Shown piece by piece: positions 1 to 4,550 of a stretch of 6,126 bases of DNA. Position numbers and translations under genes: made by a program. The notes below the pieces were generated by a model. The model made no database searches. It was given only the letters and a program-made list of their open reading frames with translations, and had not been told where the DNA came from. Within the stretch, counting starts at the first letter, position 1, and each line of letters opens with the position of its first letter. The stretch is taken from assembly GCA_046760705.1 (NCBI GenBank), contig JBHIER010000214.1, positions 1 through 6,126 of the forward strand, read 5' to 3'. Origin of the DNA: JBHIER01 sp046760705 [NCBI: bacterium] (GTDB lineage: Bacteria > JBHIER01 > G020348925).

Positions 1-113
1 CAAGGTTATAGCCTTGCAAAAGCCAAATGCAAGGTTATAGCCTTGCAAAACGAACTTCAAGGCAGTAGCATTGAAATTATGGATTCAAATCCTTATAGAG
101 TTGCAAAAATATG
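1..113 (+). repeat. Short direct repeats with a 28-29 base period
   Basis: Two perfect 21-base copies at 1-21 and 30-50 begin CAAGGTTATAGCCTTG and are separated by 8 bases. Each contains a small inverted repeat, CAAGG...CCTTG. Two degenerate copies may follow at about 58-85 and 86-113 (CAAGG..GTAGCATTG, and CAAAT..TTATAGAGTTGCAAAA), keeping roughly the same period; the last would end in the ATG of the next gene. The first two copies are certain from the sequence; the degenerate pair may be coincidence. The array probably continues to the left of the window. Confidence 0.6.
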
Positions 114-114
114 A
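1..114 (+). CDS. 3' end of an unidentified gene (partial)
   Basis: Frame 1 is open from the window edge to a TGA at 112-114, giving the last 37 residues of a protein that ends in NPYRVAKI. The other two forward frames are closed within the first 40 bases. The stop overlaps the next ATG as ATGA (111-114), the usual layout of translationally coupled genes, which supports real coding and would explain why the next gene lacks a clear Shine-Dalgarno. A perfect 21-base repeat (1-21 and 30-50) lies inside; because its period is 29, the two copies are read in different frames, so this C-terminus may be a recent change. In other genomes, genes of the DUF3307 type often sit beside SatD-family genes, but these 37 residues are too few to assign a family. 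Confidence 0.5.
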   Translation, partial: QGYSLAKAKCKVIALQNELQGSSIEIMDSNPYRVAKI

Positions 115-452
115 TCCTGCTTAAAATCATTGGGTTAGTTGCTGGCTATTTGATCACCATTTTTGCTGGAGAACAATTTGTCAAAGGTGTTCTTAAAGAG
201 TTTGATTTACCCGAAGCGAGTGGACTTAAAGACGCTGGCAAATACATAGGCTATTTTGAAAGGTTTATCGTCATCACTTTCGTTTTGGTGGATCAGTACA
301 GTGCCATTGCTTTCATCTTGACAGCAAAATCAATTGCCAGATTTGAAATTTTGAAGGAGAGAAAATTTGCTGAGTATTATCTCGTCGGGACTTTGGGGAG
401 CACTTCTTTCGCCTTGGCTCTTGGTCTTTTACTGAAATTTATATTATTGTAG
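111..452 (+). CDS. Small membrane protein, resembles the C-terminal part of DUF3307
   Basis: A 113-residue protein. Residues 1-20 form a hydrophobic segment. The central stretch IGYFERFIVITFVLVDQYSA (46-65), followed by TAKSIARFEILKERKFAEYY, matches the pattern I know from the C-terminal half of DUF3307 proteins (IGxLER...GQ.AAIGF..AAKSI.RF.....RK.AEY.LIGTL). Residues about 92-113 form another hydrophobic segment. DUF3307 proteins are roughly twice this length, so the N-terminal half is missing or encoded elsewhere. The start is chosen because ATG overlaps the upstream stop; no good Shine-Dalgarno is visible. The last three codons and the TAG stop belong to the palindrome at 443-518, so the native C-terminus may have been altered by that element. 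The molecular function of DUF3307 is unknown. Confidence 0.75.
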   Translation: MILLKIIGLVAGYLITIFAGEQFVKGVLKEFDLPEASGLKDAGKYIGYFERFIVITFVLVDQYSAIAFILTAKSIARFEILKERKFAEYYLVGTLGSTSFALALGLLLKFILL

Positions 453-518
453 GGGCAATTTACCCTGTTAGATAATCTACGCTATCTAACGGGGTGAATG
501 AATTGCCCCTACAATAAT
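443..518. repeat. Long GTAGGGGC-type palindrome (MITE-like)
   Basis: A perfect 18-base inverted repeat is formed by 443-460 and 501-518, each arm containing GTAGGGGCAATT or its complement. Inside it a second stem pairs 461-474 with 483-496 (GTTAGATA/TATCTAAC, CCCT/GGGG and flanking pairs), leaving an 8-base loop at 475-482 and a 4-base bulge at 497-500. The whole folds as one long hairpin of 76 bases. Palindromes beginning GTAGGGGC occur as dispersed elements in many bacterial genomes, which is why I call it MITE-like. No convincing target duplication is visible. It overlaps the end of the upstream gene and ends 25 bases before the DUF366 start, so it could also act as a transcription terminator or mRNA 3' structure. 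Confidence 0.8.
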
Positions 519-543
519 AGATTTTAATGTGGAGGACGGATAG

Positions 544-1101
544 GTGCGATCAAAATTCCTAACTGAAAAGATCACCTACACCGGAGAACAATTACGGTCC
601 CATTGGGCCTACGAGAACTTCGATCTGCAAGGGGATAGCATCGTGGCCTTCATCGGTGGGTGTGATGTGAGTCCGGACAAAATGGTCGATCTGGCCGACC
701 GCAAGGAGCACAAGACGATCTACAGTGAGGAGATGCTCCACTTCATCGGCGAGCACTTCGATCTCGATCTGGAGAAGACCCTCCTCAGACAGAAGCTGTT
801 GATTACGATCCTGATGGAGAAGTTGAATCACAGACTGAAAGGTAGTGTGGTTCACCGCCTTGGAGATGATCTCTTTGAGGAAGACAGGAAGCTCTCTGTG
901 TCCATAGCCACTCTGAGTCCTGTTTCCACAATGATCCATGTGGGGATCAATGTCAGCAGCAAAAACACTCCGGTCAAGACCAAAGGACTGAGAGATTATG
1001 GGATCGACCCGGTGGAGTTGGCCGAGGCGGTGATGAACCAGTACATGGTGGAGATGAAAACCCTGGCCCTGGCCCGCAGCAAGGTCAAGGGTGTGCCATG
1101 A
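544..1101 (+). CDS. DUF366 family protein
   Basis: A 185-residue protein starting at GTG, with GGAGG at 531-535 and 8 bases between them. It matches my knowledge of DUF366 over its whole length: residues 20-42 carry HWAYE...GDSIVAF.G.CDV, 63-73 carry EMLHFIGEHFD, and 107-137 carry the most conserved block, GDDLFEEDRKLSVSIA followed by TLSPVSTMIHVGINV. The length is usual for the family. No signal peptide or membrane segment is seen, so it should be cytoplasmic. The block with DDLF, RKLSVS and H.GINV recalls the ligand-binding core of biotin/lipoate protein ligase folds, but that is only a resemblance. Its stop overlaps the start of the QueE gene by ATGA, so the two are very likely co-translated; a role linked to 7-deazapurine metabolism is a reasonable guess from context only. 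Confidence 0.9.
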   Translation: MRSKFLTEKITYTGEQLRSHWAYENFDLQGDSIVAFIGGCDVSPDKMVDLADRKEHKTIYSEEMLHFIGEHFDLDLEKTLLRQKLLITILMEKLNHRLKGSVVHRLGDDLFEEDRKLSVSIATLSPVSTMIHVGINVSSKNTPVKTKGLRDYGIDPVELAEAVMNQYMVEMKTLALARSKVKGVP

Positions 1102-1844
1102 GTTGTTCCGGGCATCTTCGGGAGATCTTTTCATCGATTCAGGGTGAGGGATTGCTCGTAGGCTGCCGCCAGATTTTCGTCAGGTTTTTGGGCTGTAACC
1201 TCAGGTGTTCCTTCTGCGATACACCTGAGAGCCAGGAGATGAAAGGGGAATGCCGGGTGCAGGAGACTCCGGATCTTTTTCAATTCCGCACCGTGGAAAA
1301 TCCCCTCACAGTCGAGGACGCTGTTGCTTTCATCCGTTCTTTAAATCTACTCGATCACCATTCCGTCAGCATGACCGGCGGAGAGCCGCTGTTGCAGAGC
1401 GATTATTTTAAGGAATTGGCAGCCAGATTGAAGAGGGAAGGAGCGGCCATCTACTTAGAAACAAATGGTACCTTACCTGACAAACTCCCAGATTGTCTGG
1501 ACCTGATAGACATCATTGGCATGGATTGGAAGTTGCCCAGTTCAACTGGAGAACGGGGGTGCCCCCGGGAACACGTCCAGTTCTTGAAACAGGGGGCCGA
1601 AAAAGATCTCTTTGTGAAGATCGTGGTCACCGATGCCACCAAGCCATGCGAGCTGAAAGAGGCCTGTGCGCGAATATCTGAAGTGAGGCCAGGGACTCCC
1701 TTGATTATCCAGCCTGTCACCGAGGTCGAAAGAGCCAGGCCTCCTTCTGCTGAGTTTCTCCTACAGCTCCATTCCGTCGCTCAAAGACATTTGAGGCACG
1801 TCCGCGTCATTCCCCAGATGCACAGGTTGATGGGACAGCGATGA
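1098..1844 (+). CDS. queE: 7-carboxy-7-deazaguanine synthase (QueE-like radical SAM enzyme)
   Basis: This enzyme family converts 6-carboxy-5,6,7,8-tetrahydropterin into 7-carboxy-7-deazaguanine, using S-adenosylmethionine, a [4Fe-4S] cluster and Mg2+, on the route to preQ0, queuosine and related 7-deazapurines. The 248-residue protein shows EIFSSIQGEG (9-18), the substrate-side motif of QueE; the cluster cysteines C33, C37 and C40 in CNLRCSFCDT; TGGEP (93-97), which contacts SAM; LETNGT (120-125); QPV (205-207); and the C-terminal VRVIPQMHRLMG (235-246) typical of the family. The insert between the cysteines and TGGEP (about residues 45-75) is longer than in short QueE proteins. The ATG overlaps the DUF366 stop, so coupling is likely. 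No preQ1 riboswitch is seen upstream, and the partner genes queD and queC are not in the window. Confidence 0.92.
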   Translation: MSCSGHLREIFSSIQGEGLLVGCRQIFVRFLGCNLRCSFCDTPESQEMKGECRVQETPDLFQFRTVENPLTVEDAVAFIRSLNLLDHHSVSMTGGEPLLQSDYFKELAARLKREGAAIYLETNGTLPDKLPDCLDLIDIIGMDWKLPSSTGERGCPREHVQFLKQGAEKDLFVKIVVTDATKPCELKEACARISEVRPGTPLIIQPVTEVERARPPSAEFLLQLHSVAQRHLRHVRVIPQMHRLMGQR

Positions 1845-2070
1845 GGCTTCTCCGCCTGCCGGTGGACCAGGGCACGAAACCAAATTGGTCCCTCTTGTGT
1901 CTAAGCTCGATAGCCAGGATTATTTGCCACAGAGGTACAGAGATCTTCAGGAGTACTGGAGTGTTGGAGTATTGGAGTATTGAAAATCTTGGGGCCAGTT
2001 CCCAGATCCCGCAGATTCAGATTCCAATGCGATCCACTCCTCCATCACTCCAACTTTCCAATGCTCCAAG
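1845..2070. repeat. Intergenic composite repeat: inverted arms of an 8-base period
   Basis: No believable gene lies here. The left arm, 1950-1981, is four tandem units of 8 bases (GGAGTACT, GGAGTGTT, GGAGTATT, GGAGTATT). The right arm, 2036-2067, is four units of the complementary kind (ACTCCTCC, ATCACTCC, AACTTTCC, AATGCTCC). The arms are imperfect inverted copies of each other about 54 bases apart, so the region can fold as a long imperfect hairpin. Just before it, CCACAGAGGTACAGAGA (1927-1943) resembles another short dispersed bacterial repeat. A frame open across this stretch (1841-2074) overlaps the queE stop but translates the repeat and has no family resemblance, so I do not call it a gene. 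Confidence 0.7.
1864..1899 (+). terminator. Weak terminator candidate after queE
   Basis: GGACCA (1864-1869) can pair with TGGTCC (1886-1891) over a 16-base loop, 20 bases after the queE stop, followed by a modest pyrimidine tail CTCTTGTG. The tail is poor in T and the loop is large, so this is only a candidate. Confidence 0.25.
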
Positions 2071-2084
2071 TTGATAAATATACT
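2056..2084 (+). promoter_or_regulatory. Candidate sigma70 promoter for the PspC operon
   Basis: A good -10 hexamer TATACT (2079-2084) lies 35 bases before the PspC start. At 17 bases upstream the best -35 is TTCCAA (2056-2061), which is weak and lies in the right arm of the repeat. Support is the -10 match and position only. Confidence 0.35.
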
Positions 2085-2118
2085 GAAAGTTTGGTCACTT
2101 TTGAATGCGAGGCAAATT

Positions 2119-2547
2119 ATGAGTGATGAACAGAAAGGTCAACAACAGTCCCAGCCGGCGAGGTCGGGGAGACGTCTGTACCGCTCCCGCCGGGAGCGGA
2201 TGATCGGCGGTGTCTGTGGGGGCCTGGCCGAATATTTTGGGATCGACCCTACCATCGTGCGCATCGCTCTGGTCGTTCTCGCCTTCGTGGCCGGTTGGGG
2301 AATCATAGCTTACATCATCGGGCTCATCATCATACCAGAAAACCCCGAGCAGGCCAGCGAAGAGTCGGTGAAGGAAGAATCGCCGAGCAGAAGCGCCGGT
2401 CTCATATGGGGTGCATTGTTCATTATCGCTGGTTCCATGGCCAATGTGGGGGTTCTGGCATCTCTCGTGGAGGCTTCTCTGGCCTCTGGTTCTCATCTTC
2501 ATTGGCCTCATGCTCCTCCTATCCCGCCGGGGCCAGAGGGGGAATGA
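2119..2547 (+). CDS. PspC domain protein, first part of a split double-PspC gene
   Basis: The ATG at 2119 is preferred over the upstream TTG at 2071 because GAGG (2109-2112) precedes it by 6 bases and the longer form would translate repeat-derived sequence. Residues 19-75 form a PspC domain: RLYRSRRERMIGGVCGGLAE followed by YFGIDPTIVRIALVV, a hydrophobic helix, and GIIAYIIGLIIIPENP. A hydrophilic linker (76-92) leads to a second hydrophobic segment, SAGLIWGALFIIAGSMANVG (92-111). After G111 (2449-2451) the sequence in this frame loses family character and ends in a proline-rich tail at 2547. Skipping one base of the G5 run at 2448-2452 continues in the next frame as FWHLSWRLLWPLVLIFIGLM, exactly the expected membrane segment, and into a second PspC domain. 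PspC proteins are inner-membrane components of phage-shock or envelope stress responses. The end at 2547 is probably not native. Confidence 0.85.
   Translation: MSDEQKGQQQSQPARSGRRLYRSRRERMIGGVCGGLAEYFGIDPTIVRIALVVLAFVAGWGIIAYIIGLIIIPENPEQASEESVKEESPSRSAGLIWGALFIIAGSMANVGVLASLVEASLASGSHLHWPHAPPIPPGPEGE
2448..2452 (+). other. G5 run: site of the apparent +1 frameshift
   Basis: The two PspC frames join without loss of any expected residue when one G is removed from this run, giving ...SMANVG-FWHLSWRLLW. A homopolymer is the typical place for a one-base indel or a sequencing error. Programmed +1 shifting is possible in principle, but no stimulatory element such as an in-frame stop at the slip site is visible. 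Confidence 0.6.
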
Positions 2548-2788
2548 AGTTCAGGACGAATTGAAGCCCGAGGCTACGGCCTCCCGGAAGCTGACCCGTT
2601 CAAGGAAGGAGCGGATGATCGGCGGGGTGTGCGGGGGGATGGCCAACTATTTTCGTCTCGACCCGACCCTCGTCCGCTTAATCTGGGCCTTCGGGACCGT
2701 CGTCTCTCACGGACTCGGCCTCTTAGCCTACATCATCCTTCTGATCGTGTTGCCGGAGGAGGAGTTTCAAAGGGAACAGGAAACATGA
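2453..2788 (+). CDS. Second PspC domain, continuation of the frameshifted gene
   Basis: If the frame is restored at the G5 run, 2119-2788 encodes one 222-residue protein and this is its residues 112-222. Residues 112-135 complete a two-helix membrane hairpin of the WPL.LI.IG type; 136-155 are hydrophilic; 156-215 are a second PspC domain, RKLTRSRKERMIGGVCGGMA followed by NYFRLDPTLVRLIWAF and GLLAYIILLIVLPEEE. No start codon with a Shine-Dalgarno site lies just before the second domain; the only other starts in this frame (GTG 2411, ATG 2441-2446 area) lie inside the first gene and would yield an unlikely N-terminus. So the piece is either made by frameshifting, or the split is a true mutation or a one-base sequencing error. 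The next gene begins 18 bases after the stop, consistent with one operon. Confidence 0.8.
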   Translation, partial: FWHLSWRLLWPLVLIFIGLMLLLSRRGQRGNEVQDELKPEATASRKLTRSRKERMIGGVCGGMANYFRLDPTLVRLIWAFGTVVSHGLGLLAYIILLIVLPEEEFQREQET

Positions 2789-2806
2789 TCTTGGTGGGAT
2801 ACGATT

Positions 2807-3322
2807 ATGAATGACAAGGTGGAAAAGAAGAGGCGAAGCCTCTTTCCCGGGCTGTTTCTCATATTCATCGGAATGGTTTTTCTCTTTCGCAGTCTTCACC
2901 TCTTCCGTTGGCGCGACATGTGGCCGCTCTTTCTGGTCGGTCTCGGGCTTTTGCTCTTCTTCTCGGCCTTCGGCAAGCGCGACAAAAGGGCCGTCTTCCC
3001 CGGGACCATCCTCATTCTCGTGGGCGGCTTCTTCTTTCTGTGGGAGAATTACTATCTGCCCTGGTATATGGATGAGGTGTGGCCGATCTTCCCCTTCATC
3101 GTCGGCATCGCCTTCTGCGTCCTCTTCCTCTTTAATCCCAGGGATTGGGGAGTCCTGATCCCGGCGGCCATTTTCATATTCATCAGCTCAGTATTCTTTC
3201 TGGACAACTTCGGAACTCTTCCCTGGTCGGCCTGGACGGTCATCGGCCGGACCTGGCCTCTCATTCTTATTGTCATTGGGATTCTCATACTCCTCAGCCA
3301 CATGCGGAGAAAATCGTCGTAG
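2807..3322 (+). CDS. Six-helix membrane protein with three two-helix repeats (LiaF-TM / DUF5668-like)
   Basis: A 171-residue, almost wholly hydrophobic protein starting at ATG with GGTGGG (2793-2798) 8 bases upstream. Three copies of one repeat are visible, each a Pro-Gly or Pro-Ala entry, a helix of the type LI.IG..FL, a short aromatic loop, a Trp-Pro, and a second helix of the type LI.IG...LL. Copy 1 is about residues 11-54 (PG 14-15, WP 39-40), copy 2 about 62-109 (PG 65-66, WP 92-93), copy 3 about 115-164 (PA 119-120, WP 150-151). The same hairpin appears once between the PspC domains of the preceding gene. The ends are positively charged (KKRR near residue 7, MRRKSS at the end), suggesting both termini face the cytoplasm. 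Context and repeat type suggest an envelope-stress sensor or partner of PspC; no enzymatic motif is seen. Confidence 0.8.
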   Translation: MNDKVEKKRRSLFPGLFLIFIGMVFLFRSLHLFRWRDMWPLFLVGLGLLLFFSAFGKRDKRAVFPGTILILVGGFFFLWENYYLPWYMDEVWPIFPFIVGIAFCVLFLFNPRDWGVLIPAAIFIFISSVFFLDNFGTLPWSAWTVIGRTWPLILIVIGILILLSHMRRKSS

Positions 3323-3391
3323 GAAAAAGGTAAGAAAACACCCTTTCTACCGGGACACACTCCAAAAAAGGCCACCCCGAAGAAAAACCAA

Positions 3392-3421
3392 GAGGGCCCC
3401 TTTAGAAACCCTCAAATTTTT
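3392..3421 (+). terminator. Rho-independent terminator candidate of the PspC operon
   Basis: GAGGG (3392-3396) pairs with CCCTC (3409-3413), followed by AAATTTTT (3414-3421). The stem is only 5 pairs with a 12-base loop (possible extra TTT/AAA pairs inside), but GC-rich and placed 70 bases after the stop of the membrane gene. Confidence 0.45.
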
Positions 3422-3423
3422 GC

Positions 3424-3452
3424 TTGACAACTCCCTCGAGAGCCCTTAATTT
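3424..3452 (+). promoter_or_regulatory. Candidate sigma70 promoter P1 in the long intergenic region
   Basis: TTGACA (3424-3429) is a perfect -35; 17 bases later stands TAATTT (3447-3452), a moderate -10. It directly follows the terminator candidate. Transcription would begin near 3459 and cross the GC-rich hairpin stretch before the second promoter. Confidence 0.45.
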
Positions 3453-3499
3453 CACAAAAAGATACAGACAACAGGAGATTGACAAAAGTGATTTGCGAC

Positions 3500-3600
3500 T
3501 GAGACCGCATCTGGGCTTCTCTCCGGGAAAGCGGGGCGCAAATTCGACCCCGCGGAACTGGGGGCGGAAAAGACCTGTCTGCCGCAAGGCAGGCCCGATA
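3500..3600 (+). other. GC-rich hairpin-forming stretch, possible structured RNA
   Basis: This part of the 450-base gap between 3322 and 3773 has no convincing protein gene. It can form GCGGGG (3531-3536) with CCCCGC (3548-3553) over an 11-base loop, and CTGCC (3579-3583) with GGCAG (3588-3592) closed by a GCAA tetraloop. Short motifs (GGGAAAGCGGGGCGCAAATT at 3525-3544, then GGAACTG and GGAAAAGACCTG) recall pieces of cobalamin or GEMM riboswitches, but their order and spacing do not fit a full consensus, so I assign no class. A promoter candidate lies just upstream. Confidence 0.3.
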
Positions 3601-3606
3601 ATGCGC

Positions 3607-3634
3607 TTGACTGCGGGAGCGTGATTGCTATACT
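3607..3634 (+). promoter_or_regulatory. Strong sigma70 promoter candidate P2 for the small-gene operon
   Basis: TTGACT (3607-3612, five of six to consensus), a 16-base spacer, and TATACT (3629-3634, five of six). The start of transcription would be near 3641, giving a leader of about 130 bases before the 50-codon gene. This is the best promoter match in the window. Confidence 0.6.
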
Positions 3635-3702
3635 CTATGAGAGGACATGAGAATGATGGGAAAAATCCAGTACAGAAACTAATCAGTTACAAACCATTAG
3701 GA

Positions 3703-3739
3703 GGCATCGGAGAGCCCCTCTGCGGGGCTTATACGTGCC
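3703..3739 (+). promoter_or_regulatory. Hairpin in the 5' leader of the 50-codon gene
   Basis: AGCCCC (3713-3718) pairs with GGGGCT (3724-3729) over the loop TCTGC; an outer stem GGCAT (3703-3707) with GTGCC (3735-3739) can enclose it. An AGGAGG at 3699-3704 just upstream has no start codon at a usable distance. There is no T tract after the hairpin, so it is not an ordinary terminator; it may protect or regulate the leader mRNA. Confidence 0.35.
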
Positions 3740-3772
3740 CTTGCGGAAGATTTCAGAAAGGAGGCTCAAGTC

Positions 3773-3925
3773 ATGGGTAAAACGGTGAGTTTCCTCTACA
3801 GGCTTGCCCGGCTGGCCAACGACCTCGAGAAACTTTCGACCGGGGATCCCAAGAAGATAGCCAGGAGGGCCAAGAACAAATACATCGGCAGGAAGCTGGT
3901 CAGGAAGACCTGGAAGATTCCATAG
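3773..3925 (+). CDS. Small basic protein of 50 residues, function unknown
   Basis: ATG at 3773 is preceded by AAAGGAGG (3757-3764) at 8 bases, an almost ideal ribosome binding site, and by promoter P2. The product begins MGKTVSFLYRLARLANDLEK and continues with GDPKKIARRAKNKYIGRKLV; it is lysine- and arginine-rich, with an amphipathic N-terminal half and no membrane segment. Small proteins with the pattern RLAR.ANDLE.L..G.PKK.ARRAKNK..GR are, to my memory, recurrent hypothetical proteins in several bacterial groups; none has a function known to me. The stop TAG lies exactly at the left junction of the insertion sequence. Before insertion the gene would have run on from ...WKIP to Phe and TAA, one residue longer, so the insertion left the protein practically intact. 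Confidence 0.75.
   Translation: MGKTVSFLYRLARLANDLEKLSTGDPKKIARRAKNKYIGRKLVRKTWKIP
3914..3923. repeat. Target-site duplication, left copy (AAGATTCCAT)
   Basis: A 10-base sequence immediately left of the terminal repeat that starts at 3924; an identical copy stands at 5485-5494 just right of the other end. A duplication of about 10 bases is in the range known for IS4-type elements. Confidence 0.7.
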
Positions 3926-3940
3926 GGCTTCACGAAACTC
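3924..3940. repeat. Left terminal inverted repeat of the insertion sequence
   Basis: AGGGCTTCACGAAACTC; its last 13 bases are perfectly inverted at 5467-5479, and its first 16 recur in direct orientation at 5269-5284. It ends 8 bases before the transposase stop codon (3948-3950 on the minus strand). Confidence 0.7.
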
Positions 3941-3947
3941 GGAAAAT

Positions 3948-4550
3948 TCAGAGGTCCAAGTTAGGTAAGAAGGATTTAATGAACCGGATTTTATCCGGGG
4001 AATGAGATTTTGCAGCAGTCAAGGCGACAAGAAGAACGGTTATATCGGCTATGGTGACATAGTTGGCTGTGGCTTTAAGCCCGATGACAGGGGGATTCTG
4101 CATACAGATACTGAGCAATCTTGAGAAGACTCGCTCAGAGCCGGTTCGCATATTGAAATCTTTTCTGAAGGACTCCGAGCCATAATCGATTTGCTTACGG
4201 ATATCTTCATCAACTCGAATATACGCATAACATCCTTTTTGAGACAAGAATTTGGGGTGAAAGACAGGGCATACAAAGAACTTTTGCGCAATCTTTTTTG
4301 AATGGTGTATGGGGCAAACCCACTTGCGTGGCCAACGGTTTTGTACCTTATCGTAGAATGTGCCGCGGGCAAGCATTTCTAAATTTGCCTCGCACAAGGG
4401 ATTACCTGGTTTTGAGAAGTTGCGTTCGGTTTGATCTTTTGTATTGCGTGGATTTAGAGCGATTCGAGGTTTTGCTTTTAAAGTAGTGATGATGTAGTTC
4501 AGGATGGAGGCATTGTCATAAATGCCATCAGCTACTACTGCATGGAACAT
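3948..4550 (-). pseudogene. DDE transposase, C-terminal fragment
   Basis: This frame continues the transposase from about HAVVADGIYDNASILNYI, which holds the second catalytic Asp (ADGIYD). A cysteine-bearing stretch follows (CPIHHSKKIAQKFFVCPVFH), then YGSESFRKDFNMRTGSERVF, containing the R-x3-E pattern expected for the catalytic Glu, and the hydrophobic end TIADITVLLVALTAAKS. The frame formally extends upstream to 4673, but there it only shadows the N-terminal fragment. The stop TGA is at 3948-3950. It matches an IS4/IS5-superfamily type of transposase; I cannot name the family with certainty. It lacks its own start and ribosome binding site. Confidence 0.8.

Noticed and set aside
1-50. CRISPR array
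   Set aside because: Only two exact 21-base copies with an 8-base gap; the spacing is far too short and the repeats lie in an open frame.
592-1134. A 180-codon minus-strand frame
   Set aside because: It is the antisense shadow of the DUF366 gene, which has clear family motifs and a good ribosome binding site.
1841-2074. A 77-codon frame overlapping the queE stop by ATGA
   Set aside because: It mostly translates the 8-base repeat (VLEYWSI...) and its inverted arm, has no family resemblance and no conserved character; the overlap appears accidental.
3525-3583. Cobalamin or c-di-GMP riboswitch
   Set aside because: GGGAA, GCAAAT, CCCGC..ACTG and GGAA.AGACC fragments are present, but the conserved blocks are not in the right context or spacing, and the downstream gene is not a vitamin B12 or GGDEF/EAL-type target; kept only as a possible structured RNA.
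3424-3624. A 66-codon frame from TTG in the long intergenic region
   Set aside because: It has no ribosome binding site, begins within the -35 hexamer of a promoter candidate, and its basic sequence merely translates the GC-rich hairpins.
3647-3682. An 11-codon leader peptide (ATG at 3647)
   Set aside because: The ribosome binding site would be too close to the start and the predicted transcript would begin only about six bases before it; no run of regulatory codons is seen.
3713-3729. Intrinsic terminator in the leader of the 50-codon gene
   Set aside because: The stem is good but is not followed by a T tract.
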